The notes beneath the pieces are model-generated. The model saw only the letters and a list, made by a program, of their open reading frames with translations. It made no database searches and had not been told where the DNA came from. From Calvatia gigantea (taxonomy: Eukaryota; Basidiomycota; Agaricomycetes; Agaricales; Lycoperdaceae): a stretch of DNA of 64,000 nucleotides. The stretch is taken from positions 1,426,001-1,490,000 of the forward strand of contig JACAAK010000007.1 of the NCBI GenBank assembly GCA_025093985.1. Direction: 5' to 3'. Position numbers and translations under genes: made by a program. Shown one piece after another: positions 47,517 to 60,843 of this stretch (position 1 is the stretch's first letter; each line of letters opens with the position of its first letter).

Positions 47517-48492
47517 ATGGTTACGTTCATCTTCGTAAGTGGCCAAAATTAGCGGAACCATAGATGATTGCAAGAATAGCACTCATTGGGTGGGTTTCAG
47601 GTTAGACATGGTGAATCCACGGATAATACTGTTGGTGGTATCTCCGGAGTGTTCCTCTGGTAGAATTTCTCAGACTGTACACAGCGTGCTCTTTGGGCGG
47701 GCTGGAGAGATGCACCGCTCACTAACTACGGTGAGGTTAAATGCACTGTGATCCTTGTATGCGATATCCTCACGAGAATTCTTGCATAGGCATGAGTGTA
47801 AGTCTCCATACTTAACATTCAATAGTGAGCTTATGCTAGGGCGTTCAAAGCAGGCAAGAGCCCTTGGAGTTGCATTTGAGCCTATGCAATTCAAGGCTCT
47901 TCACTGCTCGGACCTCAAGCGTGCTATTACAACGACGGAGGCAATACGCGAGGCACAAAGAGATCCGAAACCTCCCATTTATCAATTCGCTCTGCTACGA
48001 GAGCAGAATTTTGGTTCTGGTGAAGGTAAAAGATGGGGCAATGGCCGGGTCCCTGGTCTTTCTCTAGAAGAGCACTACGAGAGAGGGGTATACCCAGCGC
48101 TCCGTGGAAGATCAGAACGATTTCCCGGAGGCGAAAGTCTTGATGATTTGACGTCACGAGCGGAGAGAACCATTGATGACATCTTGTTGTCATATGTCTG
48201 GGAAGAACGCGATGAAGAAGTCAACATCGCGGTCGTGAGCCATGGGCTCTTTCTGAGCGAGCTTATAGCAGCCTTGGTAAAGAGAGACGACATGGTGAAG
48301 ACCACAGGTAGAGAGATTCATGCAAGGGACTTCCGGGGAATGAGAAACACAGGGTGGACGAAAGTGACAGTGACAATGGAAGTAGGCACCGGAGCTTCTT
48401 CTCTCACTGCGCTGATACTAAATCTTGATAAAGAAAACGACATCGGGACCGGCACGCCTCCATGCAAAAGTGACCGGAGTAAACAATTGTGA
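47517..48492 (+). CDS. Histidine phosphatase (phosphoglycerate mutase-like)
   Basis: Cytosolic histidine-phosphatase superfamily member. The first exon is short: ATG 47517 to MVTFIF. An intron (gtaagt...tttcag) leads to VRHGESTDN, holding the RHG catalytic motif with the phosphorylated His. Introns after T (gttggt...acacag) and after TNYG (gtgagg...gctag) frame RALWAGWRDAPLTNYG. The large last exon has GRSKQARALGVAFEPM, LHCSDLKRAITTTEAI (conserved second Arg), FGSGEGKRWG, FPGGESLDDLTSRAERTI and NIAVVSHGLFLSELIAAL (second catalytic His), to TGA 48490-48492. Similar to TIGAR/PGAM-type small phosphatases; substrate not predictable. Confidence 0.9.
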
Positions 48493-49208
48493 CCATCTTT
48501 TCCTTGTAGTTCGTGGTTGTACCTCGTTGAATAATTTGGATCTGATGATTTCGATAGAAACGCCAGCGTGGTGGTATTGGAAGTTCTGCTTATGATCCAC
48601 GACAGAAAGGTATACGTGGTTTCTTGACGGAAGAAGTTAGGCGGGGTCAAAAATGTGAGAATCCGGTGGGCGAAGGTCTGTCGATATCAGAGCACTGTGA
48701 TACCTTCTACTGGAGTAAATAGAATAACTATGTTGCGCACTACTCAATAAATATGATTGCTTAGAAGATTGGGGGCGCACTTTGTACATAAGTCTAGTTG
48801 GAGCCGTATGGAAGTAAAACCTTTTTAAGGGTATGCGTCTGCGTTGGATTCGAGTATGTAGTTTTTGAAAGACGGTTTTTACGGGCGGGTGACTTTGAGA
48901 CGGCCAAGTGGGAGTGATATGCCTTATCCTACGATATACGGAGGTTATTTACATTCGTGTTTGGTGGATGAAATACGCACTCGTTTGAAAGCGTCGCCCG
49001 AAGCAAGTGACTTCCATCTCTTCTTCGCTCCTGAGTGCGACTTCATTTTGTAGCCCGCACCAGCTACAGAGCTAGTAGAGAAGAGCATTCCGGAGTTAAG
49101 CCATACTCGTAGGCTGGGAGTGAGGAGCTGACCGAGGAACATCGCCAGTGGAAGTTAAGAAATTTCAAAGGTGGGTGAAGCCACGGGAATGGGGAATGGC
49201 TTCGTAGT
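48493..49208. other. Intergenic, phosphatase to UFD2
   Basis: 716 bases holding the phosphatase 3' UTR and the distal UFD2 promoter. No gene or repeat recognised. Confidence 0.45.
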
Positions 49209-49214
49209 CACGTG
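49209..49214. promoter_or_regulatory. CACGTG box upstream of UFD2
   Basis: Palindromic CACGTG 109 bases before the ATG. The same hexamer recurs at nearly the same distance upstream of both degenerate UFD2 paralogues (54860 and 62854). It is a typical bHLH/E-box core. Confidence 0.45.
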
Positions 49215-49317
49215 CCCTTTAACAAGAAAGCCTCAGAAAATGTCCCCTTTTCGTTCTTCCAGATCCCGACCTCCACTGCATTACTATTTTCACATTTACT
49301 GTTTCTGACACAGAATC

Positions 49318-52300
49318 ATGGCCGATCACAACACAATTGCCCCAACTCCCCAAGACGATGCTGAACGCGTAGGAGCTAGACCAACAGCCACCCGGAACCG
49401 CTAACAATCCTCATACATACTTTAGATTAGACTGAAGCGCATTGCAAAGATGCAGGAAGCACCCAAACCTCAAATCTCATCCGAACCTTCAACTCGGCCG
49501 GCATCCGCTGAGCCGAGCACAAGCAAACCCGCTACACCTGCACCGAAACCGGCTTCACCTAGTCCCCAAGTCTTTCCTTCGCCGATAAGAAGGCCATTAC
49601 CGGGCGAGTTGAAGTCGCCGCCATTACCTCCCCCTGTCACACCGCCGGTTAGGAAGAAGACTGTTCCGAAGCTTGATATTGCCAGCTGGGAGAATCAGAT
49701 AATACAGGACATTCTGAGGGTTACCCTCAATGTAAGAGATTGTGTTATGTCGCGCAAAGCTCCCTCTTGAATGATTGTCTTCCAGAAAGAAGTGGCAGAG
49801 GAAAGTGGGCATGAGATTATATGGTTGAAGAGTTTGCAGAAGGAGTTGATCGAGGAGGGCCTTCGTAAGTAATCCTATTGCAGGTTCGGGCAATTGCTTA
49901 TTTCGACCCAGCCATTGACAAATTAAACGTCGACCTAATTGATCGTCTCCTCATCGCTCGCCTGGAGTTGAACCCGGAAGCTATGGCGTGCGTTTTGTTC
50001 TTAGATAAAGGGGAGGTCCCCGGATTAACGGTGTTCTTCGCAGTGATGACCTCGAATACCTTCCTGTCCTTGTCTCTCTCCCGCACATCACAACATTACA
50101 GTATCTAGTAGGGAGCTGGAAGAGACTGAATGCGGCACGGTCAGCTCTTAACAAGAAGGTGAGGCCCCTGGCCGTCTATCTCAGGGCCCAGGTTGAACAT
50201 GTTATACAAAGAATTATCCACCCCTAGATACGCAGCAGGCGCTTGAGAAACTCGAGAAATTACGCGAACTTTTGATCAGCTATGCAGGGCTGAATCTTCA
50301 GGAACCTGAGATGTTCCCTCAACCTCGGGGGCAAGTAGATGTCTTCCATTTCATCCCATTCGTTGTATCTGATTAAACTCTTAGTCTTCCTTTTGGGGCG
50401 CCTGAGCTTGTCGAGCCGCTTCTCTCGCTCTCTGCTCTTACATCGCCGCTATTTTCTGATCCAGCCAACGATCCTAATAAGCTTGGCTCCTCGGATATTG
50501 AACAATTTCTCCAGGAGCTCACAAGGAGGTTTGAAAGCGATGAACTAGAGGATGTCCTTGGACCAGTCATTAAAGGACTTCTATTCCACGAAGCTCTGTT
50601 CCGTCCGGAAGGCCTAACAAATCGCGACGCAGGATGGCGTGGAGTAGCGAGTGCGATGGAGCTGCTAGTTTCCATCAGGAGCGTCGCCGTTATGATTACA
50701 CACATGCCAGAGTTTAATCCTCCAGAGGCTACCGCCCCCACACTTGAAACGGTATCGTTAATGGGTCCGTTATGCCGGCTTGGTATTTTTGGCAAGGAAT
50801 GGGTGAGCACGACTCCCTATGTTACTCTGGCCATTTCATGACTGTTCCCAGCCAGATATTGCTAAAACATATTTTTCTGAAGCTGAAAAGCGGACGAGGG
50901 CTGATATTGAATCCTCCTTTGCGAGCTTGCGCAGCACTTTAAAGAGTCTGCAGGTACTCATCATCCTCACTCTTTCTGCGAGGAGTTCTCACATTCTCTC
51001 AAGTCTTCGTTGTTCCATATTTTCAACGGGCTCCTCAGGGCATCTTCGGACGCTCGTGAGGCTGTCCTGAGTTACTTCGCTCGAGCCATTTCATTAAACA
51101 ACAGGCGTGCAGGAACACACGTTAGTCTTCCTGCTTTAAATTTACCTTTACTAAATTTGCACACTCCTCGTTAGGTTGACCCTGAAACTGTCGCTTCTGA
51201 CAGCTTCATGCTGAATCTACAAAGTGTACTTTTCAGATTTGCTGGCCCTTTTATTGACGCCAAGTACTCAAAAGTTAGTCTCTCTGGTTATAACTCACGC
51301 AAGGTGCTTGACCCATGCCCAAGATTGACCGAATTGACCCACTTTATTACATTCACTCTGACCGCATTGACCTGAGTGACGAAACCCGGATCAAGGCCAC
51401 AAGCGAAGAAGCTGCGGAGTGGGCCAAGGCGAGCAAGAATCTTGAAGGTTGGTTGATATTTTTGAACCCCAGCACTCACACTGACTTGGAAGTAATTCAT
51501 AGCACCTGCGCCAAATTTCATTTCCCATATCTTTTATCTTTGTGTCACCATGGCTCATTACGGGTACCTCAAGACTGTAGAAACTTACCACGGGTTATCG
51601 AGACACGTAGAAGATACCCAAAGGTTGATCGACTCTCTGAGCCAGGATGGGTCATGGATCGGAGTAAGGTCTTTTTCTCCTTGCTTCCAGAAACTGGTCT
51701 CAACCAGCTTCCTTTAAGACCCCTCAGCAGGCACGCATGGAGATGGCTATCAAGCTCAGAAAGGTTCCGTCGCCAACTGTTACCCAAAAACGAAATCTCA
51801 AATTCTGTTAATTCCAATAGGCAGAGCTGGACAAGCTACGTTCTCAAGTGTTTGCGTTTCAGGCTGGACTCATTGAACCTGAACTTGTATTCACATCGAT
51901 CAACTTTTTCACTTTCGCGTCCACGTGGCTCGTTCGCCAGGTCGATCCTAACAACACCCACCCTAACCCGATTATACAGTTAAGTTCACACTTATCAATA
52001 TACTGTCCGACGGCTCTGACGTGATTTAATAGACTACCTCTACCAAAGGAGGTGCCCATGACCTTCCGGACTTTACCAGAGTACATCATTGAAGACATTG
52101 CAGAATACTTCCTCTTTTCGGTGCAGTAAGTGGTTGGGGTGTGAAACAACAAACCCACCTCACCTCATTCTTTAGGGTTGCCCCGGAAAAATGGGAGATG
52201 GCTGGAAGGACTGAGCTCCTAACCTTTGTTCTGACCTTCCTCACTTCAACTTGGTACATCAAGAATCCATTTCTGAAATCGAAAATCAATGACGTGGGTC

Positions 52301-53756
52301 AGTTTCACTGATTACCTTACCTGCCTCTGACTTTGCATTGGGCCGCACCTCCTTAGATCCTACTCTATGCCACTTGGGGTTATGGAAGGGAACGCTACGG
52401 CCTCCTCGGACACATCTTGAATACGAACCAGTTGGCTCTGACCCATCTTATACCGGCTTTGACGCATTTCTACATCGGTAAGCAACTGCCTTGTTAGACA
52501 ACAGAGGTCATAACCATGCCAGTACAGAAGTAGAACAAACCGGAGCTAGTTCCCAGTTCTATGATAAGTTCAGTGAGTTACCGTCGTAGACACGAAGGTC
52601 AAATCTCTGACTTGAGCGTCAAGACTCCCGCCGCAGCATTGCTCATGTGCTTAGTGTCGTCTGGAACAACCCAAATCACCGTGCTGCAGTCAACCAAGAA
52701 GCCAAGTAAGACTGAACCCGTTTTAATGTGCTTTTCCATTAACACACTCACCCCATCAGGAATGTTGATAAATTTGTCCGCTTTGCCAATCTGATGATGA
52801 ACGATGTCACCTATCTTCTCGACGAGTCCTTGAACGATATCACTCAGATACACGCAATCCAAACCGAAATGGATGACAAAGATGCCTGGAACGCACAAAC
52901 CCCTCAACATAGAGAGGAGCGAGAACATACACTCCGAGGATTAGAAAGGCAGGCAGGGATGTATACAACATTGGGCGCGAAGACAGTCGAGCTCTTAAAG
53001 ATCTTCACCGCGGAGACTAAGGAACCCTTCATGATGCCGGAAATCGTAGATCGTCTGGCAGCAATGTTGGATTACAACTTGAATGCGCTCGCCGGACCAA
53101 AATGCCAGGAGCTCAAGGTTCGCAATCCAGAGAAGTTAAAGTGGAACCCTCGAGTATTACTGAGCGACATCATCGACGTCTTCTTGAATCTGAGTGATCA
53201 GGAAGCGTTTGTCAAGGCCGTGGCCAATGATGGACGGAGCTACAGCAAGGAGTTGTTTGAGCAAGCTGCAAAAATTGCAACCAGAAGGTCTATCAAGACG
53301 GAGACTGACATAGCACCGTTCAGGTCATTCATTCAGAAAGTCGAAGAGGCGAAGGCGAATATGGAAGCTGAGGAGGATATGGGCGAAGTCCCAGAAGAAT
53401 ACCTGGGTATGACAGACGAAAATTTCTTTCTTAGGGCTGCGTCTGAAATTCTTTACAGATCCGTTGATGTTCACCCTTATGCGGGATCCGGTTATGCTAC
53501 CATCTTCAAGAACAATTGTGGATCGCGCCACCATCAAGTCTCATCTGCTTTCTGACACGAAGGATCCATTTAACCGCGCGCCTTTGAGCATCGAGGACAT
53601 TACTCCAGGTTCGTCCTCGTCTTTGTCACCGAGCGACTCTACTCAACCATCTCTCCCTCAGTGCCAGAACTGAAGGCGCGGATAGATGCATTCTTGATCG
53701 AAAGGCGTGATAAGAGAACGGCTGAAAAGTTGGAAGCCATGGACACTTCTCCTTAA
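49318..53756 (+). CDS. UFD2: Ubiquitin conjugation factor E4, U-box ligase Ufd2
   Basis: E4 ubiquitin-chain elongation factor working with Cdc48. ATG 49318 ([17 protein letters not shown]), intron 49369-49425, then a Pro/Ser-rich linker and many exons. The Ufd2 core is recognisable throughout: [199 protein letters not shown]. The C-terminal U-box is complete ([40 protein letters not shown]), ending EAMDTSP, TAA 53754-53756. About 1,050 residues. It appears intact, unlike its two downstream paralogues. Confidence 0.93.
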
Positions 53757-54859
53757 CTTGCTGCAGAATCCTGCTTGCATTTTCCTTGAAATCCCGGCGT
53801 ACCATTACCGTCTGCGCCGATCCATTTGTGGTTTAAACACAAAGCATATTGTACACATTCAACCCGTGAATCGTATCCAAACAAAGCATAACCTTGATGT
53901 CTAGTCAGTTGCAAGGACCAACGTGCAGGATACGCGGATATGTACCCTGCCTGCCTGGAGCCGGGAGACACGTGATGCCTAGAATATTACATGGGCATTG
54001 GGCACACCTCGTGTCGAGGAACTATCAGAGTGGTCTATCAGACCGTCGGCCACTTCTGAAAAAAGGGACAAAAAGGGCGCAGCGAGAAAGCGTCGCCCGT
54101 GGAGCTCGTGGAGATTGCATCGCCACACGGGTAAATGGCACGACTTTGGTCCTCGGGCAAATGGGGGCTTGTTGTGGCTGGTGCCAATAACTTCCATATT
54201 TTGGCGCTTCACCTCGTAACACAACGGGCGATCTTTCAAGAAATTCGAAACAGTTAGTGCTATGGCGCAAATTCTAGTCTGTCATGCGGTTAGTAGTCAC
54301 ACTAAATATTTGCATTCCTGCTTGGGCATGCCAATCTTCCGACGACGCTGAATAGTGCATCTTTTCTTCTCCTCGTTGCCCCCACCTCCAACGGTGAAGG
54401 GTGTGACAGATTTCATTCCAGCTTTCCGCCGCTCGTGATATTGCTCATTGAATACCTACCCCACCCAGTGTCTTCCAATTGCGTCGAACGTCTATACCAA
54501 AGTTTATCTTTGATACTAATCTAGGTCCGAAACCCTTCGTGACTCCTTTTGTCTTAATGGTTCTCTCGTTCTCCACATGGCCGTGCGCAGAATCAGGCTC
54601 GTTATAGCTTGTGGGGTCGTCAAATGACACCGAAGACCCGACCGGTACACATCGTGATCTGTGTTCTTTGAATGGTTCGAAGCCGGTGAGCCGTTGAGAT
54701 GATTGTTGGCCCAGATCTGAATCCACCTTGGGCGGACAAGACAGTGGTTAGGCTCCCAGAGCTAAGCGCTAAGTGCTCAATAAGAGCGGGGGGAGAAACA
54801 TGGGCTGATTGAAACCACTCTGCCAGCAGTCTCCACAATGAAAAGCAACCTCTTCCGAC
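53757..54859. other. Spacer between UFD2 and paralogue 2
   Basis: 1.1 kb with no supported gene on either strand. Overlapping short frames near 53900-54270 on both strands have no family resemblance. Confidence 0.45.
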
Positions 54860-54865
54860 CACGTG
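54860..54865. promoter_or_regulatory. CACGTG box upstream of UFD2 paralogue 2
   Basis: CACGTG 123 bases before the position that aligns with the UFD2 start codon, matching the site at 49209. Confidence 0.35.
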
Positions 54866-54982
54866 TCTTATGGCCCCTGGTCGAACGAGTCACCATAAAG
54901 ACAGCAATGGCGCACTCTTTCTTCACATTGCCTGATGTGCTCTATATGACCTCGCTATCTTCACGTCCTCTGGCGCCGCGTC

Positions 54983-57900
54983 ACGGGTGACCACGATCTA
55001 ACCGTTCTAAACGCTCAAAACAGCGGCAATTCTGAAAAAGTAGGAGCCAAACCACCGGTAGTACTGATCTGTATGGCGCAGATCGGGTTGGGGCGGCCCC
55101 CAAATCCCGAAATGCATCAACGCCTCAAACTTCACCCGATCCTTCAGTTATACCGACAAGTGATAGTGTTACCATCCCGGACGCAAACAAACCTCCAGGG
55201 CCCACACCGAGCAAGGTGACTGTCGGCAAATCCACAAAGCTTTCCTTCGTCACTTGGGAGTTCATTATCTGGTGGACCAAGGCCGACGTCACTACCTGGC
55301 CCCATTGCCTCCCCGGTAAAGAAAACGATTTCTAAACTTGACGTCGCCATTTGGGAAGATCAGACAATACAAGATGTTCTGAGGGTGACGCTCAACGTAA
55401 GTGAGCGTATCATGTCACGCAAGGTTCGAAGCTGACTAGTTGCTCTCCAGAAAGAAGCGGCCGACGAAAGTCGACACGAGATTACATGGTTGAATGATCT
55501 GCAAAGTAAACTAGCCTCGGAGGGCGTTCGTAGGTGACTTGAAAACGAGTTCAGGCTATCGCTGACTTAAGATTAGCTACCGACAGGCTCAATACTGACC
55601 TGGTTGATCGTCTCCTTGTTACCCGTCTGGAGCTGAATCCGCAAACTAGGACGTGTGTCTGACCCTCTCTAGATTACAAAAATCATTCGCCATTGACAGC
55701 AATTGTTCAGTGATGACCTGGACTATCTGGTCGTACTCACGTCTCTCCCACGAATCACGCCGTTCCAATATATAGTGGGGAGCCGAAGAGATTGAGTGTG
55801 GCAAAATCGGCTCTCCACGAGAAGGTTGGATTTTCGGCCGTTTAGTCCAACGCTGCGACTGAATATTGCATAGAAATACTTAGCGTTAGACAAGCAACAG
55901 GCAGGCTCTTGAGAAACTCGAGAAGCTGCATCGGCTCCTGATCAGCTACGCAGGGCTAATTCTTTCAAAGCCTGACAGGTTCTTCCAACCTCAAGGGTGG
56001 GTGCGTCCCTGCCTCATCTCTTGTCCAAAAATGTCTGATACAGTCTCAGTCTGGCACTTGGAGTATCCGGTCTTGTCACTTCGCTTACCTCACTTATTGC
56101 TCCCTCTTCCTCACTACTCCTTCCCGAACCACCCTCAGACCCTTTTAAGCTCGGTTCTTCAGAAGTCGAACAGTTTCTCAGGGAGCTTGCACAAATGTCT
56201 AAAGGCGATCAACTAGAACGGGTGCTCGGACCTGTCGTAAAAGCGCTCTTGTTCCATGAGTCTCTCTTCCACCCAGAAGGTTTATTGGCTCACGATACGT
56301 GTTGGCGCGGAGTCTTGAGGGCGATGAAGCTGCTCGTATCCATCAAGGGTGTCGCCATCATGATTACACGCATAAAGGAGTTTAGTCCCCCAGAAGCTAC
56401 GGCTGCTACGATCGAAAAGACGTCACTTCTGGGTCCGGTATGTCGTCTTGGTGTCTTTGGCCAGGACTGGGTAAGTGGAACACGCACGCAGCCCTTTCCC
56501 CACCTCATGAACCTTCCCAGCCAGTCGTTGCAAGGACACTTTTGACGGAGTCCAAAAAGCGAACAGCGGCTGACCTTGATAATCTATATGCAAGTACGCA
56601 GGACGCTCTGAAGGTTTTGCAGGTAAAATTCAACCATATAGGTTCCACTGCCATTCTCACGTTGACTCAGTCCTCGCTATTCCTCATCTTCAATGGGCTT
56701 ATCAGAGCGTCTCCAGATGCTCGAGAGATTGTCCTACAGTATTTCGCTCGAGTGATCTCACTGAACAAGAAATATGGGGGAACAAATGTCGGTCCCACTT
56801 AGTTTGCGTACTTCCTTACAATAATCATTTCCGTGATTCTTATCAGGTCGACCCAAATCACCTTTCTTCGGACCGTTTCATGTTCAATTTACAAAGCGTA
56901 CTCCTCAGATTTGGAAGCCGCTTCATTGATGCGAGGCACTCAAAAGTTGGTTTTCTATCTCTATAACCCATTTTCGATGATTGATCAGGTGCCAAGTTGG
57001 ACCGCATTGATTCACTGTTTTATGTCCATTCTGATCGCATCTGCGTGAGAGACGAGGCCGGAATCAATGCTACAAATGACGAGGCTGCTGAGTGGGCTGA
57101 GGCGAACAAGAGTCCGGAAGGTAAATCGACCCCCAGTCCTGACATTATACTTCTGACACTCGTCGAGAAGCATCCACACCAAACTTCATCTCCAATGTTT
57201 TTTACCTTTCCTTTGCAATGGCGCATTATGGGTCCCTCAAAATCATATCAACTTTTGATAAGTTATCAAGGCATATTGAAGAAACTCAGAGGTTAATTGA
57301 CTCTCTGGGCCGGAATAAAACATGGTCCAAGGTAAAGCTTATTTCCTTCTCGCTCGTAGTGTGTCTCAATTGCTTTCACCAAGGATCCTCAACAAGCCGG
57401 TGTAGAAACATTCATCAAACTCAAAAAGGTAGTGTCATTGATTGTTACTCCATAGAAAAAAGCCAAACCCTACTACTTCTATCAGATGGAGCTGGACAGG
57501 TTACACTCTCAAGTGATTCACATTTCATATAGGACTCTTGGATTCTGAAACTGTATTCTTCTCAATCAACTTTTTCACATTTGTGTCCACATGGTTGATC
57601 CATTAGATTGACCCAAAGAAAACCCACCCTGACCTCATTGTACAGTTGAATTTCCTCTTTGTTGGCTTATTGCATGATAGCTCTAACATCACTTGGTAGA
57701 TTGCCTTTGCCAAAATCTGTCCCAATTGCCTTTGGTATTTTGCCAGAGTACCTTATTGAAGTAATTGTTGAGTATTTCCTCTTTTCTATATGGTAAGTGT
57801 AAAAATAGCTCTCTGATACTTACTGACACCCACAGGATTGTCCCTGAAAAATGGGAGAGGGATGGAAGGACTGAACTTTTGACCCTTGTCATGACCTTCT

Positions 57901-59066
57901 TGACATTGGCTTGGTATATCAGGAGCCCATTCCTCAAACTGAAGATGAACAATGTGAGACTGTTGTATGAGCCATTGACTGTTATTTGACTGATTCTTTC
58001 TAGATTCTGTGTTATGGTGCTTGCAATTATGGGAGAGAGAACCAAAGTTTGCTCAGGCATGTGTTGAATACAGGCTGTCTGGCTTTACTGCACCTTATAC
58101 CAGCCTTGACTTGTTTCTACATCAGTAAGTGGGCTTTTTTTCATACTTATGTGAAAGTGTTAATCATGTCATCACAGAAGTGGAGCAATTCGGGGATAGC
58201 TCTCAACTCTACAATAAACTCTGTGAGTTGATTGTCAAGTCTGATACTCAACCTCTGACACCAAATGTCAAGATTCCCATTATGGCACCATCTATGTCCT
58301 CAATCATTTGGAACAATGCACACTATGGCATTGCAGCACATAAAGAAGCCCAGTAACGTTCTCCCTTGCCTAATATGCCTTTCTAATTGAGTGCCTTCAG
58401 GAATACTGACAAATTTGCTCCCTTCATGAAAGCATTGATGAATGATGTGATGTGATCGACTCCCTCAACGAATTCCTGAACGGTATCATCCAGACGTACG
58501 CAATTCAGACCGAAATGGATAGTGTGCAGTCCCCCCAATATCAAGAAGAAAAGGGGCACAGGTTATGGGAGCTAGAAAGACAGGTGGAAATATACTCGGA
58601 AATGAGTATGAAGACCATCAAGCTCCTGAAGGTCTGTGTTACCCAGGCGAAGGAACCCTTCGTGATGTCCAAGATAGTCAATCGACTGGCGGCAACATTG
58701 GATTCTAGCTTAAGTGTCCTCACTGGACCGAAATGCCAGGAGCTCATTGTTCGCAATCTGAACAAATTCGGGTGGAGTCCTCGGGTGTTGTTGAGTGATG
58801 TCGTTGACATCTTTTCGAGCCTGAGCAATCAAGAGGCATTCGTGAAAGCGGTGGCCAACGAGGGACGGAGTTACAGCAAGGATTTATTCGGGCAAGCCGC
58901 AAAATTCGCAACCAGAAGGTCTGTCAAGACCGAGACCAAGATAGCACCGTTCAGGTCGTTCATTCAGAAGGTCGAGGAGGTAAAGATGAATATGGAGCCT
59001 CATGACAAAGAGTTAGACGAGCTTCCAGAGGAATATCTTGGTTTGGTAGATGATCAACTTTCCTGA
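54983..59066 (+). pseudogene. Degenerate UFD2 paralogue 2, no start codon, no U-box
   Basis: Collinear with UFD2 over almost its whole length. The position of the UFD2 ATG reads ACG (GDHDLTVLNAQ follows, then a gtagga donor as in UFD2). Recognisable exons include LDVAIWEDQTIQDVLRVTLN, DRLLVTRLELNPQT, LGPVVKALLFHESLFHPEGL, LLGPVCRLGVFGQDW, FYVHSDRICVRDEAGINATN, IVPEKWERDGRTELLTLVMT, KCQELIVRNLNKFGWSPRVL and RSYSKDLFGQAAKFATRR. Frameshifts break it, for example near 55790 (lost G in the GSWKRLN block), around 58270-58300, and at 58450 (stop in MNDVM). The last exon ends EEYLGLVDDQLS at 59066, exactly before where UFD2 has its U-box, which is absent downstream. It could not act as a U-box ligase. 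Confidence 0.85.
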
Positions 59067-59434
59067 GGTTGTACTCGATTTCTTTTGCAAATCCATAGGG
59101 AACCAGGGCCTGTTGGAAGTTTACTCAGTTCGGAATGAATACTCCTTATCCTTCGTTGAACTTAAACATTGTGTCCGCCATGCTTAGGGTGTTTTATGGT
59201 TTCCATGTACTTGTGGACAGCAAGAGTTGGAGTAAACACCAGTTAAGGGTTGCAGCTGATGTGGCGGCCAAGTTTCCGCTATGGCTGGGAATAGGCCGGA
59301 TGATGAGTACTTGAGTGCCGAGCCACAGGAACGATCAAACCCCAAAAGGGCTAATTGGTGACCGCGTCAGCTGTCGGGGAAACAACCAAACTGTTCCGTT
59401 CTCATCTCTTTGAACCTCGAACCCCTTTTGCTCG
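59067..59434. other. Intergenic, end of UFD2 paralogue 2 to SDR gene
   Basis: 368 bases with no trace of the U-box expected from UFD2. Presumably the SDR promoter. Confidence 0.45.
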
Positions 59435-60843
59435 ATGTTGTTTGGTCGCTCTTGGTCGGATTTCCGCGCCATTGACCTTGGCGCAATAATTAAACAAGGC
59501 TTTTGGATCCCTCGGCCAACATGGTCGGTTGGTGACATACCTGATTTGACAGGGAAAGTTGTCGTTGTCACAGGAGGCAACACGGGCATAGGGAAAGAAA
59601 CAGCCAAAGCAAGTGTTTCAACGTACCCTATAATTCCAGTTCCTGCTAAACCTAGGAATGCAGGCATTGTTGAGTCATAATGCTAAAGTGTACTTGGCAT
59701 GCCGTTCCGCGGAGAGAGCAGAACAAGCCATTGCAGACTTGGAACAAGTTACTGGGAAACGAGCCATTTTCTTGTCTCTGGACCTCTCCAGGTTGCAGAG
59801 TGTCAAACAGGCCGCTGATCAGTTTTTGAGGTAAGCCCACTTCGACATTAAGCTGCTAAATGCCGATAATATCCAGCAAGGAGAAAGAATTACACATCTT
59901 GATCAACAATGCGTACGTTGATTATCGTCACGCCTCCAACATCGAGCTAATTCTGGAATTGTCTTGAGTGGAGTTATGTTCCCTCCCCACTCTCAACTTG
60001 CAGAAGGAGGCTATGACCTCCAGTTTCACACGAACGTAACTGGCAAGTCTTACCTGTCGTGAAATCAGCCGAAGGCTCATCCATACCTAGGGCATTGGTA
60101 CTTGACAAAGTTGCTAGTACCTACCATGCTTGAAACCGCGAAGAATTCGCCCCCCAAGAGTGTACGAGTAGTACATGTGTCCTCGGGTGGACATTATGCA
60201 GTCAGGAGTCAACCAATGGACTTCGGGACCTTCAAAGAAGGAACCCAAAGAGATAAATACAGCACTGCAGACCTCTATACGCAGAGCAAATTTGTGCGTC
60301 GTGCGAGTCTCATAAATGCGATGTAGCTTAAAGAGGTTGACCTGCGTGGCAGGGTAACATTGTGGTATCAAACGAGTTCCACAGAAGATATGCCAACCAA
60401 GGACTTGTATCAATATCCCTCAACCCCGGTGAGCGGCGCCAACGCTATCTCTTAAGACCGCTTTCTCAAAATACTCCAGGGAACATCGATACAGAACTCT
60501 ATCGTTACATCGACCTTGTACCTTTCGCGAAGTTCGCAAGGGTACGTTGTCCGTAGCTCCACAAGCTAGTATACTTGTTCACCCAACGAACCCACAGAAG
60601 CTCTTTGGGCTATACCCCCCAACCTTAGGCGCAATTACTCAATTGTATGCCAGCATAAGTGAAGAAGCTGGTAATTGTGGCGGCAAGGTCTGTCCAAATG
60701 GATGGTTCTATGTAGCTTTGAACTCATTCGACCAGTTCTTAATTCCTTGGGCAAGACTGGGGAAGGCACGCCCCGAAACGGACGATCCACAACTCGGAAA
60801 GGAGCTCTGGACATGGCTAGAGGAGCGGGTCACGAATATCTAA
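59435..60843 (+). CDS. Short-chain dehydrogenase/reductase (retinol dehydrogenase-like)
   Basis: NAD(P)-dependent SDR of the RDH/WWOX-like fungal group. ATG 59435 is the best start ([18 protein letters not shown] follows), though the first 20 residues are poorly conserved. Motifs: [15 protein letters not shown] (TGxxxGxG cofactor site), [27 protein letters not shown] (NNAG), [14 protein letters not shown] (catalytic Ser) and [16 protein letters not shown] (YxxxK). It ends [17 protein letters not shown] and [14 protein letters not shown] 60841-60843. Introns: 59609-59663 and 60043-60090 have gcaagt donors (GC-AG); 59831-59876, one after NNA (gtacgt...cttgag), one after SKF (gtgcgt...ggcag), one after LNP, one after FAR and one after CGGK are GT-AG. 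Inserted between two degenerate UFD2 copies; substrate unknown. Confidence 0.85.
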
